The position numbers were made by a program, and so were the translations under genes. The notes beneath the pieces are model-generated. The model did not search any database and was not told where the DNA came from. It saw nothing but the letters and a program-made list of their open reading frames with translations. Below are positions 24,380-32,349 of a stretch of 64,000 nt of DNA, piece by piece (the first letter of the stretch is position 1; every line of letters starts with the position of its first letter). This DNA comes from Streptomyces flavofungini (GTDB taxonomy: Bacteria > Actinomycetota > Actinomycetes > Streptomycetales > Streptomycetaceae): assembly GCF_014650815.1 (NCBI RefSeq), contig NZ_BMVR01000008.1:310001-374000 (forward strand), given 5' to 3'.

Positions 24380-25321
24380 ATGAGACTTTCCTTTCCTTCA
24401 CGTCCTTCCCGCACCACCCGCGCGGCCGGTGACACCACCAGCACGAGCCGCGCGTCCCGCGCCACCCTCGCCGCCGCGACCGCCGCGACCGCCCTCGCCC
24501 TGGTGGCGACCAGCGCGCCCGCCGCCAACGCGATCATCGGCGGCACCGAAGTCTCCAACGACGCCTACCCGTTCATGGTGGCCGTCCTGGAGAAGGGGTC
24601 CGGCAGCGCCTTCGACCGCCAGTTCTGCGGCGGCAGCCTCATCTCGGCAGACGTCGTCATGACGGCGGCACACTGCCTCGTCGACGACGCGGGCAAGCCG
24701 GTCAAGGCGAAGACCGTGCAGGTCGCCGTCGGCCGTACGGTCCTCTCCAAGAGCGGACAGGGCCAGATACGCAACGCCAAGACGAAGGGCACCGGCAGCC
24801 GGGGCAGCATCGTCGTCCACCCCCGCTACCTCAAGGGCCAGGAGGCGTACGACGTCGCCTTCATCCAGCTGGACAAGCCGGTCCGCGGCATCAGCCCGGT
24901 CAAGCTGCCCACCCAGGGCACCGACTCGCTGCTGCGCCCCGGCCAGAAGGCGACCGTCGCGGGCTGGGGCAACACGGACACCGCGATGACCCACACCCCG
25001 GACCGGCTCCGCCAGGTCAAGGTGCCGATCCTCTCCCACAACGAGTGCAAGGTCAGCTACAACGGCTACAGCTCCAAGGTCAACTTCTGCGCCGGAGTCG
25101 AGGGCAAGGACTCCTGCCAGGGCGACAGCGGCGGCCCCATCTTCCGCACCGTGCCCGGCCGCCAGGACCCCATCCAGATCGGCGTGGTCTCCTACGGCGA
25201 CGGCTGCGGCGACCAGGGCGCTCCCGGCGTCTACACGTCCACCAGCTCGGCGAAGCTGTGGAAGACGCTGGACGAGTCGCCGTCCGGCAAGCGACTGAAG
25301 CGGGCGCTCGGCCGCCGGTGA
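24380..25321 (+). CDS. Secreted trypsin-like serine protease (S1 family)
   Basis: A 313-aa protease exported by an N-terminal signal peptide (ATLAAATAATALALVATSAP, then ANA). The mature enzyme begins IIGGTEVSNDAYPFMVAV, the usual S1 zymogen cleavage point, with almost no propeptide. The catalytic triad is visible: His in TAAHC, Asp in YDVAFIQLD, Ser in CQGDSGGP. Asp six residues before the catalytic Ser (GKDSCQGDSGG) predicts trypsin-like Arg/Lys specificity. Six cysteines form the typical disulfides. The ATG at 24380 is chosen because the signal peptide begins there; only a weak GAAAGAG is seen upstream. Confidence 0.93.
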   Translation: MRLSFPSRPSRTTRAAGDTTSTSRASRATLAAATAATALALVATSAPAANAIIGGTEVSNDAYPFMVAVLEKGSGSAFDRQFCGGSLISADVVMTAAHCLVDDAGKPVKAKTVQVAVGRTVLSKSGQGQIRNAKTKGTGSRGSIVVHPRYLKGQEAYDVAFIQLDKPVRGISPVKLPTQGTDSLLRPGQKATVAGWGNTDTAMTHTPDRLRQVKVPILSHNECKVSYNGYSSKVNFCAGVEGKDSCQGDSGGPIFRTVPGRQDPIQIGVVSYGDGCGDQGAPGVYTSTSSAKLWKTLDESPSGKRLKRALGRR

Positions 25322-25332
25322 CGAGGTGACGT

Positions 25333-25380
25333 CGTCGTGGCCGCCCACCGGCTCCGGTGAGCCGGCGGGCGGCCACGACG
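25333..25380. terminator. Large bidirectional hairpin terminator
   Basis: Outer 14-bp stem (25333-25346 with 25367-25380) and inner 7-bp stem CCGGCTC/GAGCCGG with a CGGT loop. It lies between the convergent trypsin and P-loop genes. Confidence 0.9.
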
Positions 25381-25427
25381 GCACGACGGCGAAGGCGCCC
25401 CCACGCTCCCCCACCCCGCGCGCCGCC

Positions 25428-26060
25428 TCAGTCGAACCGCATGTGCTTGACGCCGGTCCACGCGCGCCGCAGCCGCCCCCGCACCGCGTTGTCCGTGTTC
25501 GGTGCGAGGGTGAGTCCCGTGGACGCGGCGATCCGGTCGGCGGTCCGCGCGACGGAGACGTGATCCGTCCACACCTGCTCGGCGAACTCCGGCTCCCGCA
25601 GCCGCTCCAGGCAGAGGTCGAGCTTCGAGACGGCGAAGCTCTCACGCCGCAGCGGGACGTCCCGCCCGCCGACGACCCGCACGACATGCCCGAGACCGCG
25701 CTCGCGCAGCCGCTTCAGCACGGTGCGCCGGTCGGCGAGCAGCGCGAAGTGCCGTACGTCGTGCCCGCGTTCACGCAACCGCCCGACGGTCTCCTGGAAG
25801 TACGCGGGCTCGACCACCGTCATCGGGACGATCACCGTCCCCTCGTGCTTGGCCAGCGCCAGATCGAGCACGTCGTACACCGCCTGCCGCCACACCGGCA
25901 GATCCTGGAAGTCACCGCGCAACGCGGGCGGCAGCATCCGATGCAGCCCGAACCCGACGTACTCCGGATCACAGACGACGCTGCCCGGCAGCCGCCGCTG
26001 GATCTCGAACGCGGTCTGCGTCTTGCCCCCGCCGAAGGGGCCGTTGAGCCAGAGAAGCAT
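25428..26060 (-). CDS. P-loop ATP-binding protein (TmrB-like)
   Basis: A 210-aa nucleotide-binding protein starting at ATG 26060, immediately before MLLWLNGPFGGGKTQTAFEI, whose GPFGGGKT is the Walker A. The pattern resembles TmrB-type tunicamycin-resistance ATPases and adenylylsulfate-kinase-like small kinases. A later segment, DVRHFALLADRRTVLKRLRERG, resembles a kinase lid. The substrate is unknown. A longer frame extends upstream, but the P-loop at residue ~8 is the normal spacing, so the shorter start is preferred. Transcribed alone. Confidence 0.8.
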   Translation of the reverse strand: MLLWLNGPFGGGKTQTAFEIQRRLPGSVVCDPEYVGFGLHRMLPPALRGDFQDLPVWRQAVYDVLDLALAKHEGTVIVPMTVVEPAYFQETVGRLRERGHDVRHFALLADRRTVLKRLRERGLGHVVRVVGGRDVPLRRESFAVSKLDLCLERLREPEFAEQVWTDHVSVARTADRIAASTGLTLAPNTDNAVRGRLRRAWTGVKHMRFD

Positions 26061-26204
26061 GGGGCGACGGTACGCCCACGTCGGCGCCGGGCCGATCGAC
26101 GCCTCACGTCGGCGGCGTTCGCTCTGGCGAAACCGCACGCCGTTTGAGTAGCGTCGGATCGCCCGCAGCGCCTCTTACCAGGCCGGATCCGACAAGGAAG
26201 AAAC

Positions 26205-26741
26205 ATGACGTACGTCGAGAAATCGCCGAAGACCTGGTCCAGTGTGTGCATTGGCATCTATCTGGCCGGAATTGGCTACATGGGGGTGGAAACCCTGCCT
26301 GACGACTTCGGTGTCTGGCTTGGGGTCTCCGGGGCTTTCCTCCTGTTGTTGCTGCCGTGTCTCGCCGTGCCGATATCGAAGCGGATCTACCACCGCATCG
26401 AGATCGACGCCACGACGCTGCGCGTCGGCCGCGAGCGCCTCCCGCTGACGGACATCGACCCGGCGTCGGTCCGCGCCGCCGCCCAGGGCCAGCTCCCCAG
26501 CGCCCCTCAGCGCTACGCCACCTCGCTGAACACCCCCAACGTCCTCTCCCCCGACGCCAAGGGCAGCCACGCCAACCCCCGGCTCATGGGTGGCGCCTGG
26601 GGCCTGCCGATGGGCATGGACAGCGTGGTCATCGCCACCCGGCGCGGGGAGTTCCTGACCGTCGCCACCCGCGACCGCGCCGCTTTCCTGCACGCCCTGT
26701 CCGCCCCGCTGCACCCGGTCACACAGCCTCAGCAGCACTGA
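26205..26741 (+). CDS. Small membrane protein with two helices and PH-like domain
   Basis: A 178-aa protein. The ATG has a good AAGGAAG site. Two helices (SVCIGIYLAGIGYMGVETL and GVWLGVSGAFLLLLLPCLAV) precede a soluble part beginning RIEIDATTLRVGRERLPLTD and ending with ATRRGEFLTVATRDRAAFLHAL. This organisation matches actinobacterial DUF3093-like proteins. Function unknown. Confidence 0.7.
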   Translation: MTYVEKSPKTWSSVCIGIYLAGIGYMGVETLPDDFGVWLGVSGAFLLLLLPCLAVPISKRIYHRIEIDATTLRVGRERLPLTDIDPASVRAAAQGQLPSAPQRYATSLNTPNVLSPDAKGSHANPRLMGGAWGLPMGMDSVVIATRRGEFLTVATRDRAAFLHALSAPLHPVTQPQQH

Positions 26742-26890
26742 GGCGCGGGTGAGTCGAGGAGCGGCTCAAGAGCGGTGGAATCCGGCCAGTAGAGTCTGGC
26801 GGTGCCAAGGCCGGTCCGCTGCCGTCGACGTCCCGTTCTCCGCGGAGGCGGGCAGCGGCCGGGACCCGTTCACCGATGGGAGACATCACG

Positions 26891-27205
26891 TTGCGCACGC
26901 TTTCGCTCGCAAAGCGGTCCATAGCCGTCGGGGCCACCAGCCTCGCCGTGCTCGCCATGACCGGCACGGCCCACGCGGCACCGGCGCAGGCGCGCGCCGC
27001 CGCCCCCTCGTGCGTCAAGGTCAAGGTCGACAAGGGGATCATCTCGCAGACCGCGTACGTCACGAACAAGTGCTCGTCGACGAAGCGGGTCAAGGTCCGC
27101 TGGTCCTTCGCCCCCGACTCCGGCTGCAACACCCTCAAGCCGGGCCAGAAGTTCAAGACCAAGCGGGGGCTCGCGGCGCAGTTCGACGGGCTGCCGTTGT
27201 GCTGA
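26891..27205 (+). CDS. Secreted tendamistat-like small protein (alpha-amylase inhibitor fold)
   Basis: A ~104-aa exported protein. TTG at 26891 is preferred because GGGAGA lies seven bases before it; ATG 26876 would overlap that site. A signal peptide (SIAVGATSLAVLAMTGTAHA) is followed by a ~75-residue mature part with four cysteines. The mature part begins APSCVKV and ends GLPLC. The second-to-third cysteine spacing (18) equals that of tendamistat, and the V-K-V segment and an APG/KPGQ turn are in register. The inhibitor's Trp-Arg-Tyr reactive triad is not present, so alpha-amylase binding is doubtful. Family placement is by pattern only. Confidence 0.6.
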   Translation: MRTLSLAKRSIAVGATSLAVLAMTGTAHAAPAQARAAAPSCVKVKVDKGIISQTAYVTNKCSSTKRVKVRWSFAPDSGCNTLKPGQKFKTKRGLAAQFDGLPLC

Positions 27206-27252
27206 GGCCCCCGGGGGCGTTGCGCTGAGCCCTCCGGGGTGAGGCCACGTCG

Positions 27253-27310
27253 CTACTAGCCGGTGCCCGGGCCGGGCCCCGGCTGGTAGCTGGACCGGCT
27301 AGTAGCTGGA
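27253..27310. repeat. Hairpin and 16-bp tandem duplication across a stop codon
   Basis: CTACTAGCCGG (27253-27263) pairs with CCGGCTGGTAG (27279-27289). CCGGCTGGTAGCTGGA (27279-27294) is immediately repeated as CCGGCTAGTAGCTGGA (27295-27310). The second copy contains the stop codon and last residues of the minus-strand gene. It probably works as a shared terminator. Confidence 0.7.
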
Positions 27311-27907
27311 CTCCCCGGGGCGCGGGTCGAGCACCCTGCCCAGCAGCCCCGTCACCCGCTCCGACGCCGTGAGTTCACGCGTCTCGATGTGCTCGAAGAC
27401 GATCGCCAGGGCCAGGTCGAGCGCGTCCGCCTCCGCCTCGCCCGTCACGGCGCCGAAGCTGCCGTGCCTCTTGCCCCGCGGGTTCTTGCCGCGGGTCATG
27501 GTGATCTCCACCCCGGGACGGCTGAGCGTCGCCCCGCGCTCGAAGCCCGCCACCACGTACTCGTACGACCGCCCCTGGCACGTCATCCGCAGCGCCCGGT
27601 CCTTGTTCCGGAGCGCCTTCGCGTTGTAGTCGAGCGGAACGCGCTCACCGGCCACGTCGAACCGCGCGTTCCGCAGGCTCGGCTTGGGGGGACCCACCGT
27701 CCGGTACACCACGTCGGGCATCCGCTCCCCGTACAACCGCACCTCGTACTGCCGGTGGCCGCCCTTGAGGCCCGGCTTGCGCCACTCGACCTCCACGGTG
27801 ACGTCCCCGAAGGAACCCACCGTCCCGGTCAGCCCGTGCACCTTGGTGGCGTGGCCGGGGAGCTTCCTGCCCCGGTACCACTCCAGCTCAAACTGAAATT
27901 CCGACAT
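27299..27907 (-). CDS. T7SS-cassette ~200-aa protein, copy 1 (unknown function)
   Basis: A 202-aa protein, no signal peptide or membrane helix. It is clearly homologous to the gene at 30317-30913. Shared blocks are FxFEL at the start, a GxVGxxG segment, ALRMTCQGRSYEYVVAG against ALRIAALGREYTYRED, VEITMTRGKNPRG against VVMTRSGWKNPKT, and DLALAIVFEHIETREL against DLSLAILFEGIYTRNL. The strand-rich pattern is reminiscent of tubby/LURP-one-like folds, but this is a guess. It is the third gene of the duplicated cassette, 42 bases after the large protein gene. An immunity or adaptor role is possible. Confidence 0.7.
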   Translation of the reverse strand: MSEFQFELEWYRGRKLPGHATKVHGLTGTVGSFGDVTVEVEWRKPGLKGGHRQYEVRLYGERMPDVVYRTVGPPKPSLRNARFDVAGERVPLDYNAKALRNKDRALRMTCQGRSYEYVVAGFERGATLSRPGVEITMTRGKNPRGKRHGSFGAVTGEAEADALDLALAIVFEHIETRELTASERVTGLLGRVLDPRPGESSY

Positions 27908-27949
27908 GATTCCCCATTGTGGAGCACGGGCCCGCGGCAGCTCGCGCGG

Positions 27950-29242
27950 CTACCAGTTCATGGGATTCAGCTTCGATTTCGCCACGCTCTTGCCGAAGTC
28001 CTTCGCCTTGTCCCCGACCCAGTCCTTGGCCTTGCCCGCGCCCTCCTTGATGTCGTCCCAGTGCTCGACGACCTTGGCCCCGCCGTAGATGGCGCCGGTC
28101 ACCACGGTGGCGCCGATGGTGAACGGGTTGGGGGCGACCATCGCGGCGGTCAGGGACGCGTTGAAGCCGACCTCCGCCACATCCGCGACATATCCGGCCC
28201 CCTTCTTCTTGAACGCCTCGACGGGATTCCCCTGCGCCCAGACGTTGGCCGCGCTGACGCCGGTCGACAGGGCGCTGGCGCCGACACCGGCGACGCGCAG
28301 GAAGCCACCCGCCTTGCTCGCCGCGCCGAGGCCCTTGAGGAACGGGGACGCCGTCTTGCCCGCCGCGATGACGGCGGGCCGGGCGTTGTTGAGCCGCTGG
28401 AAGTACGCGGCCGAACGCCCGATGCGCAACAGGTTGGCCTGCCCCGAGCGCGTCACAAACGCCCCGGAGTGCGTCAGCCCGCCGTACCGGGCCGCGAGCG
28501 CGTCCGAGCCGACCAGGAAGTTGATGCCCCGGGTGACGAGCGGTGAGCGCACCCCGGGCAGGGCGCGGAACCCGTCCCAGCCCCGCGACAGCAGGTCCGC
28601 CCGCAGCCCCGCCGTGAACGGAACGCGGCTGGCCTGCTGGTAGAGCCTGCTGCGGGTGAAGAAGTTGCCCAGCTGTCCCGGCAGCCAGCTGCCCGGCGCC
28701 GACAGCGACCGCAGCTCACCGGCGGGGATCCGCAGCAGGCTGCGCTGCAGGGCGGCGCGGAAGGACCCTCTGCCCAGCCAGGAGGACTCCACGGCCGCCC
28801 GCAGCAGGCCCTGCTTCCAGGAGTTCTTGAGGAAGACGTTGCCCATGCCGAGGCTCGCGGCCAGCGTCAGGCCGCCGATCTTGGCAGCTCCGGTGACCTC
28901 CATGGCGGTCTTGATGAACGCCTCGATGTCCTTCTCGCCGAGGTCCTTGAGACCGGGCACCTTCGCGAGGTAATACGCCTCGATCCGCGCCAGCCAGTCG
29001 CTGTACGTCTCCCGGTGGCCACGCTCGAAGAGCTGCTCGCCGCGGACGAGCGTCGCGCGCTTGCGCAGGTCGGGCGGGGTCGTGGTGACCCAGGACCGCA
29101 TGGGCTTGATGGGGCCCAGCTTGTCGGTGACACCCAGCGTCGAGGCACGGGTGAAGGCCTCGTCCAGCTTGTCCGCCAGACCGCCCTTGCCGTCCATGAG
29201 CTTGGCGAGCTGATCCAGGTCGTCCGGATTGACGTTGCGCAT
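27950..29242 (-). CDS. Large candidate type VII secretion substrate, copy 1
   Basis: A 430-aa protein. It begins with a helical segment, LDQLAKLMDGKGGLADKLDE, then AFTRASTLGVTDKLGPIKPM and SWVTTTPPDLRKRA. These are nearly identical to the paralogue at 30985-32220. The middle (~150-330) diverges. The C-terminus is again conserved: GNPVEAFKKKGAGYVAD, then a hydrophobic Ala/Gly-rich stretch (FNASLTAAMVAPNPFTIGAT, VVTGAIYGGAKVVEHW) and a Lys-rich tail. No signal peptide is present. Conserved ends around a variable centre beside a T7SS ATPase suggest a secreted effector or membrane-active substrate. Start ATG behind GGGGGA. Confidence 0.7.
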   Translation of the reverse strand: MRNVNPDDLDQLAKLMDGKGGLADKLDEAFTRASTLGVTDKLGPIKPMRSWVTTTPPDLRKRATLVRGEQLFERGHRETYSDWLARIEAYYLAKVPGLKDLGEKDIEAFIKTAMEVTGAAKIGGLTLAASLGMGNVFLKNSWKQGLLRAAVESSWLGRGSFRAALQRSLLRIPAGELRSLSAPGSWLPGQLGNFFTRSRLYQQASRVPFTAGLRADLLSRGWDGFRALPGVRSPLVTRGINFLVGSDALAARYGGLTHSGAFVTRSGQANLLRIGRSAAYFQRLNNARPAVIAAGKTASPFLKGLGAASKAGGFLRVAGVGASALSTGVSAANVWAQGNPVEAFKKKGAGYVADVAEVGFNASLTAAMVAPNPFTIGATVVTGAIYGGAKVVEHWDDIKEGAGKAKDWVGDKAKDFGKSVAKSKLNPMNW

Positions 29243-29326
29243 TTCTCATCCCCCTGAGTGCGAGCGTGACCGCGGCTGTGCGCGTGACCGTGCGCCGGAC
29301 CGCGGCTGTGAGCGTGACCGCGTGCG

Positions 29327-30172
29327 CTAGGCCGACGCTCCGGTACCGACAAGATCCGCCTTGTCCGGCAGCAGGTCGGCCAGCTTGTCCCAGACCTCAC
29401 CGGCGTTGGAGCGCACGAGCCGCAGCGTGCTCTCGGGGCCGACCTGGCCCTCCTGGACCGGCTCCGCGGGCTGTACCCGCAGCCAGTGCCCGTGCGGGCC
29501 GCAGTCCCACACGGCGATGGAGCGCACCGACTCGCCCGCCGCCTGCGCCCGCTCGTCGCCCCAGGCCGTGGTCACGCGCCACGTCGAGTCCAGGGACAGG
29601 GTGAGGTCGACGAGCGCGGTGAGCTCGGGCTCGGCGAGGTCGCTCGCCGCGGCCAGGGCGGAGACGGCCGCGGCCTTCGCGGTGTCCAGGTCGTCGGACC
29701 CGCCCTCCAGCGCGGCGAACACCGCGTCGAGGGCGCCCATCGTCGTGGTGATCTCGGTGACGCCCGAGATCTCCGACTCGTCCTGCTCGCCCCGGCGCAG
29801 CTTCACCTTGCGGGCCAGCTCCCACACCAGGGTCTTCGGCTCGATCGGTACGTACTCCGACTCCTCCTCGCCGGGCCAGGCGTCGTGCGAGTACACGGCG
29901 TCCTGCCCCACGACGAGACCGTGGACGAGGGTGCCGTGCTGACCGGTCACCTCGGCCTGGATCATCACCAGCGGCCGGGCCAGCGCGGTGAGGAACTCCA
30001 GGAGCAGCGGGGAGAGTTCACCCTCGGCGCCCACGAGACCGATTTGCTGAAGCTCACCGAGGGAGTGGTGCAGCTCGGCGGGCGGGGTCTCCTTCTCCAG
30101 GAGGTGGGCGAAGACGGCGATGTGGCGGTCGGCGAACTTGAAACGGCCGCGGGAGCTGTCGAGTGAAGGCAT
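29327..30172 (-). CDS. EspG-like T7SS chaperone candidate, copy 1
   Basis: A 281-aa soluble protein. The pattern ELHHSLGELQQIGLVGAEGE, then LLEFLTALARPLVMIQAEVT, then LVVGQDAVYSHDAW and EPKTLVWELARKV resembles the EspG family, cytosolic chaperones that bind PE/PPE-type substrates in mycobacterial ESX systems. It has an acidic PGEEESEYVPIEP block shared with the second copy (32350-33162). It lies just upstream of the large candidate substrate, the place a dedicated chaperone would occupy. EspG assignment is by pattern and context, not search. Confidence 0.65.
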   Translation of the reverse strand: MPSLDSSRGRFKFADRHIAVFAHLLEKETPPAELHHSLGELQQIGLVGAEGELSPLLLEFLTALARPLVMIQAEVTGQHGTLVHGLVVGQDAVYSHDAWPGEEESEYVPIEPKTLVWELARKVKLRRGEQDESEISGVTEITTTMGALDAVFAALEGGSDDLDTAKAAAVSALAAASDLAEPELTALVDLTLSLDSTWRVTTAWGDERAQAAGESVRSIAVWDCGPHGHWLRVQPAEPVQEGQVGPESTLRLVRSNAGEVWDKLADLLPDKADLVGTGASA

Positions 30173-30204
30173 GCCGCTCAGTCTCGCTTGTGGTACTCCC
30201 GCCC

Positions 30205-30305
30205 CTGATGGCGGGGTGGGTGTGGGGTACAGGGACGGGGGGGCCGGGGTGGGCCGGGGTGGGCCGGGGCCGCTTGGGGGGGCGCGGGCGGGCCCGCGCC
30301 GGCCG
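30205..30305 (+). repeat. G-run tract between two cassette copies
   Basis: Repeats of GGCCGGGGTGGGCCGGGGT and long G runs give many GGGG tracts within ~100 bases on the plus strand, enough for G-quadruplex formation. The tract sits between the end of copy 2 and the start of copy 1 of the T7SS cassette. Confidence 0.6.
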
Positions 30306-30316
30306 GGCGGGCGGGC

Positions 30317-30913
30317 TCAGGAGGCGACGCGGGAGAAGAGCCTTCCGGGCGCGGAGATCATCGCTCCGCCCAGCGACAAGTTGCGGGTGTAGATGCCCTC
30401 GAAGAGGATCGCCAGGCTCAGGTCCACCGAGTCCGTCGCACCGGCGGTGGTGCCGGAGATGGTCTTCGGGTTCTTCCACCCGGAGCGCGTCATCACGACG
30501 GAGGCACCGGCGCGCTCCAGCGTGTGATGCCTCTTGTCGCGGTCCTCGCGGTACGTGTACTCCCGCCCGAGCGCCGCGATCCGCAGCGCCCGGCCCCTCC
30601 TGTCGGTGCTCCACGTGCTCCGCGAGAACGTCGCCGCCTGGCCCGCGACGGTCAGCACCCCGCGGGCCAGGCGCGGCCGCACGGTGTAGCCGAGGCCCTG
30701 GAAGGTGGACGGCGGGATGCTGTCGCCCCGTACCGCCGTGCCCACGTACAGCCCTCGGTCGGCCACGGGCACCACCTCGCGCGCCGGGTACGCCAGCTCG
30801 ACGCCGCCCAGGTTGCCGACCTCCCCGGTCCACCAGTAGACCCGGTCGCGGAGCCGGACCTGGCCCGTCGGCTCACCGCGCCGCAGCTCGAAGGAAAACC
30901 CGTCGTTCACCAT
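30317..30913 (-). CDS. T7SS-cassette ~200-aa protein, copy 2 (unknown function)
   Basis: A 198-aa homologue of 27299-27907, from ATG 30913. Conserved blocks are GREYTYRED, the TLERAGASVVMTRSGWKNP segment and SVDLSLAILFEGIYTRNLSL. The N-terminal half is more diverged than the C-terminal half. No export signal. It is the last gene of cassette copy 2, 71 bases after the large protein. Copy-specific N-terminal divergence is what one expects if it recognises the divergent part of its partner, but no direct evidence exists. Confidence 0.7.
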   Translation of the reverse strand: MVNDGFSFELRRGEPTGQVRLRDRVYWWTGEVGNLGGVELAYPAREVVPVADRGLYVGTAVRGDSIPPSTFQGLGYTVRPRLARGVLTVAGQAATFSRSTWSTDRRGRALRIAALGREYTYREDRDKRHHTLERAGASVVMTRSGWKNPKTISGTTAGATDSVDLSLAILFEGIYTRNLSLGGAMISAPGRLFSRVAS

Positions 30914-30984
30914 TCCCGACCTTCTCCACTTTCCTGACACCGAGGCCGTACGACTTCCCGGCCACCGTCGGCCGTGCGGCCGCG

Positions 30985-32220
30985 CTAACCGAACGGATTG
31001 AGCTTCTTCAAAAGTTTCTTGCCGCCTTCCTTGGCCTTGTCCAACCCTTCCCCGACCTTGTTCTTCGCCCAGGTACCGGCCTCGGCGACCTTGCCGGGGA
31101 ACTGTTTTACCTTGTCCCAGTTGTCGATCACCGACGAGACGCCGTACACGACACCCGTGACCGCGGCGGCGCCGATGGTCACCGGGTTGGGGGCGATCAT
31201 GGCGGCGGTGAGGGAGGCGTTGAAGGCCACGCCGGACACGTCCGAGATGTACCCGGCCTTGTCCCGCTTGAAGGCCTCGACGGGGTTGCCCTGCTGGACG
31301 AGGTCGAACGCGCCGATGCCGGTGGCGGCGATGCTGCCGGCGATGCCGGTGGCCCGCCACCAGCCGGAGGTCTTCGCCGCCGCGCCCGCACCGGCGGCGA
31401 AGGCCGCGAGGCGGCTGCCGCCGGTGGCCGTCTTCAGGGCGGCCGCGCCCTTTCCGACCTTGAGCAGGCTGGCTTCCCACGCCCAGGTCTTGCCGGCCAG
31501 GGCGGCGTAGTTGTCCGCTCCCGTCATGACGTTGAGGATCGCCGCCGGTGTCCTGGCGCCGATCGCGGCGCCCTGCCGGGCGATGCTCGACGGAATGTAG
31601 CTCGGCGCCTGGCCCTTCAGGATCTGCGCGAGCGTCGTACCGGGCGCCTTCAGGAACTCGCCCTTCCTGAAGTACTTGATGAGGCCCCACGTGCCCGATG
31701 CCGCGACCTTGAAGGCTCCGGGAACCGTGGAGGCGAGCGCCGTCAACTCGATGTAGTCGCTGACGACTTCGCCCAGGTTCTCATTGCCCGTGATCTTCGC
31801 GACGGCTTCGCCCTTGATGCGGGTGATCCAGTCGCTGAGGGTCTCGTGCTCCCCCTTCTTCAGCCAGCTGGGGTCGAACTTCCCGCCGTTGGCCACCGAG
31901 GCGTTCGCGATGAGCATGATGTCCGGCGGCAGGTTCGCGTCCTTCAGCTGCTCCGCCGTGAAGCCCGCGTACAGGGCCGCGGCGAGCGGGTCGCCGTCCC
32001 CCGCCCGGATGATGGCCGCCCGCCTGCGCAGATCGGGAGCCGTCGTCGTCACCCAGGACGACATCGGGTTGATCGGGGCGAGCTTGTCCCGGACGCCGAG
32101 GGTCGAGGCGCGCGTGAAGGCCTCGTCCAGGCGGTCCTGCAAGTTGCCCTTGCCGTCGATCAGTTTCGCCAGCTGCTCAAGATCCGCCGGCTTGGCCAGG
32201 CGCATGGAGCTGTCCGTCAC
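30985..32220 (-). CDS. Large candidate type VII secretion substrate, copy 2
   Basis: A 411-aa paralogue of 27950-29242. GTG at 32220 is chosen because AGGGGGA lies just upstream; a TTG at 32238 is the longer alternative. The N-terminal block LEQLAKLIDGKGNLQDRLDE and AFTRASTLGVRDKLAPINPM are almost identical to copy 1. An extra ~40-residue insertion (AAALYAGFTAEQLKDANLPP onward) precedes EHETLSDWITRIKGEAVAKI. The C-terminus has GNPVEAFKRDKAGYISD, FNASLTAAMIAPNPVTIGAA and a Lys-rich tail. Likely a soluble or membrane-inserting T7SS client. Confidence 0.7.
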   Translation of the reverse strand: MTDSSMRLAKPADLEQLAKLIDGKGNLQDRLDEAFTRASTLGVRDKLAPINPMSSWVTTTAPDLRRRAAIIRAGDGDPLAAALYAGFTAEQLKDANLPPDIMLIANASVANGGKFDPSWLKKGEHETLSDWITRIKGEAVAKITGNENLGEVVSDYIELTALASTVPGAFKVAASGTWGLIKYFRKGEFLKAPGTTLAQILKGQAPSYIPSSIARQGAAIGARTPAAILNVMTGADNYAALAGKTWAWEASLLKVGKGAAALKTATGGSRLAAFAAGAGAAAKTSGWWRATGIAGSIAATGIGAFDLVQQGNPVEAFKRDKAGYISDVSGVAFNASLTAAMIAPNPVTIGAAAVTGVVYGVSSVIDNWDKVKQFPGKVAEAGTWAKNKVGEGLDKAKEGGKKLLKKLNPFG

Positions 32221-32261
32221 TTGTCCCCCTGAGTCCAACCTGACTGCGTCGCGTGTGCTGG

Positions 32262-32330
32262 TGCGGCTTCCCTGCGGGCGACCGCTTCGGCTTGCATGCG
32301 GCTTCCCTGCGGGCGACCGCTTCGGCTTGC
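32262..32330. repeat. Two identical 34-bp direct repeats
   Basis: A 34-bp unit beginning TGCGGCTTCCCTGCGGGCGA occurs at 32262-32295 and again at 32297-32330, separated by one base. A degenerate third start follows. It fills the gap between the EspG-like and large-protein genes of cassette copy 2. The same junction in copy 1 (29243-29326) also carries a shorter GACCGCGGCTGTG direct repeat. Confidence 0.9.
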
Positions 32331-32349
32331 GTTCGGACGACCGCCTGGC

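Noticed and set aside
24380..25321. Streptogrisin-type protease with long propeptide
   Set aside because: The mature IIGG start directly follows the signal peptide, leaving no room for a streptogrisin propeptide. It is a trypsin-like S1 enzyme.
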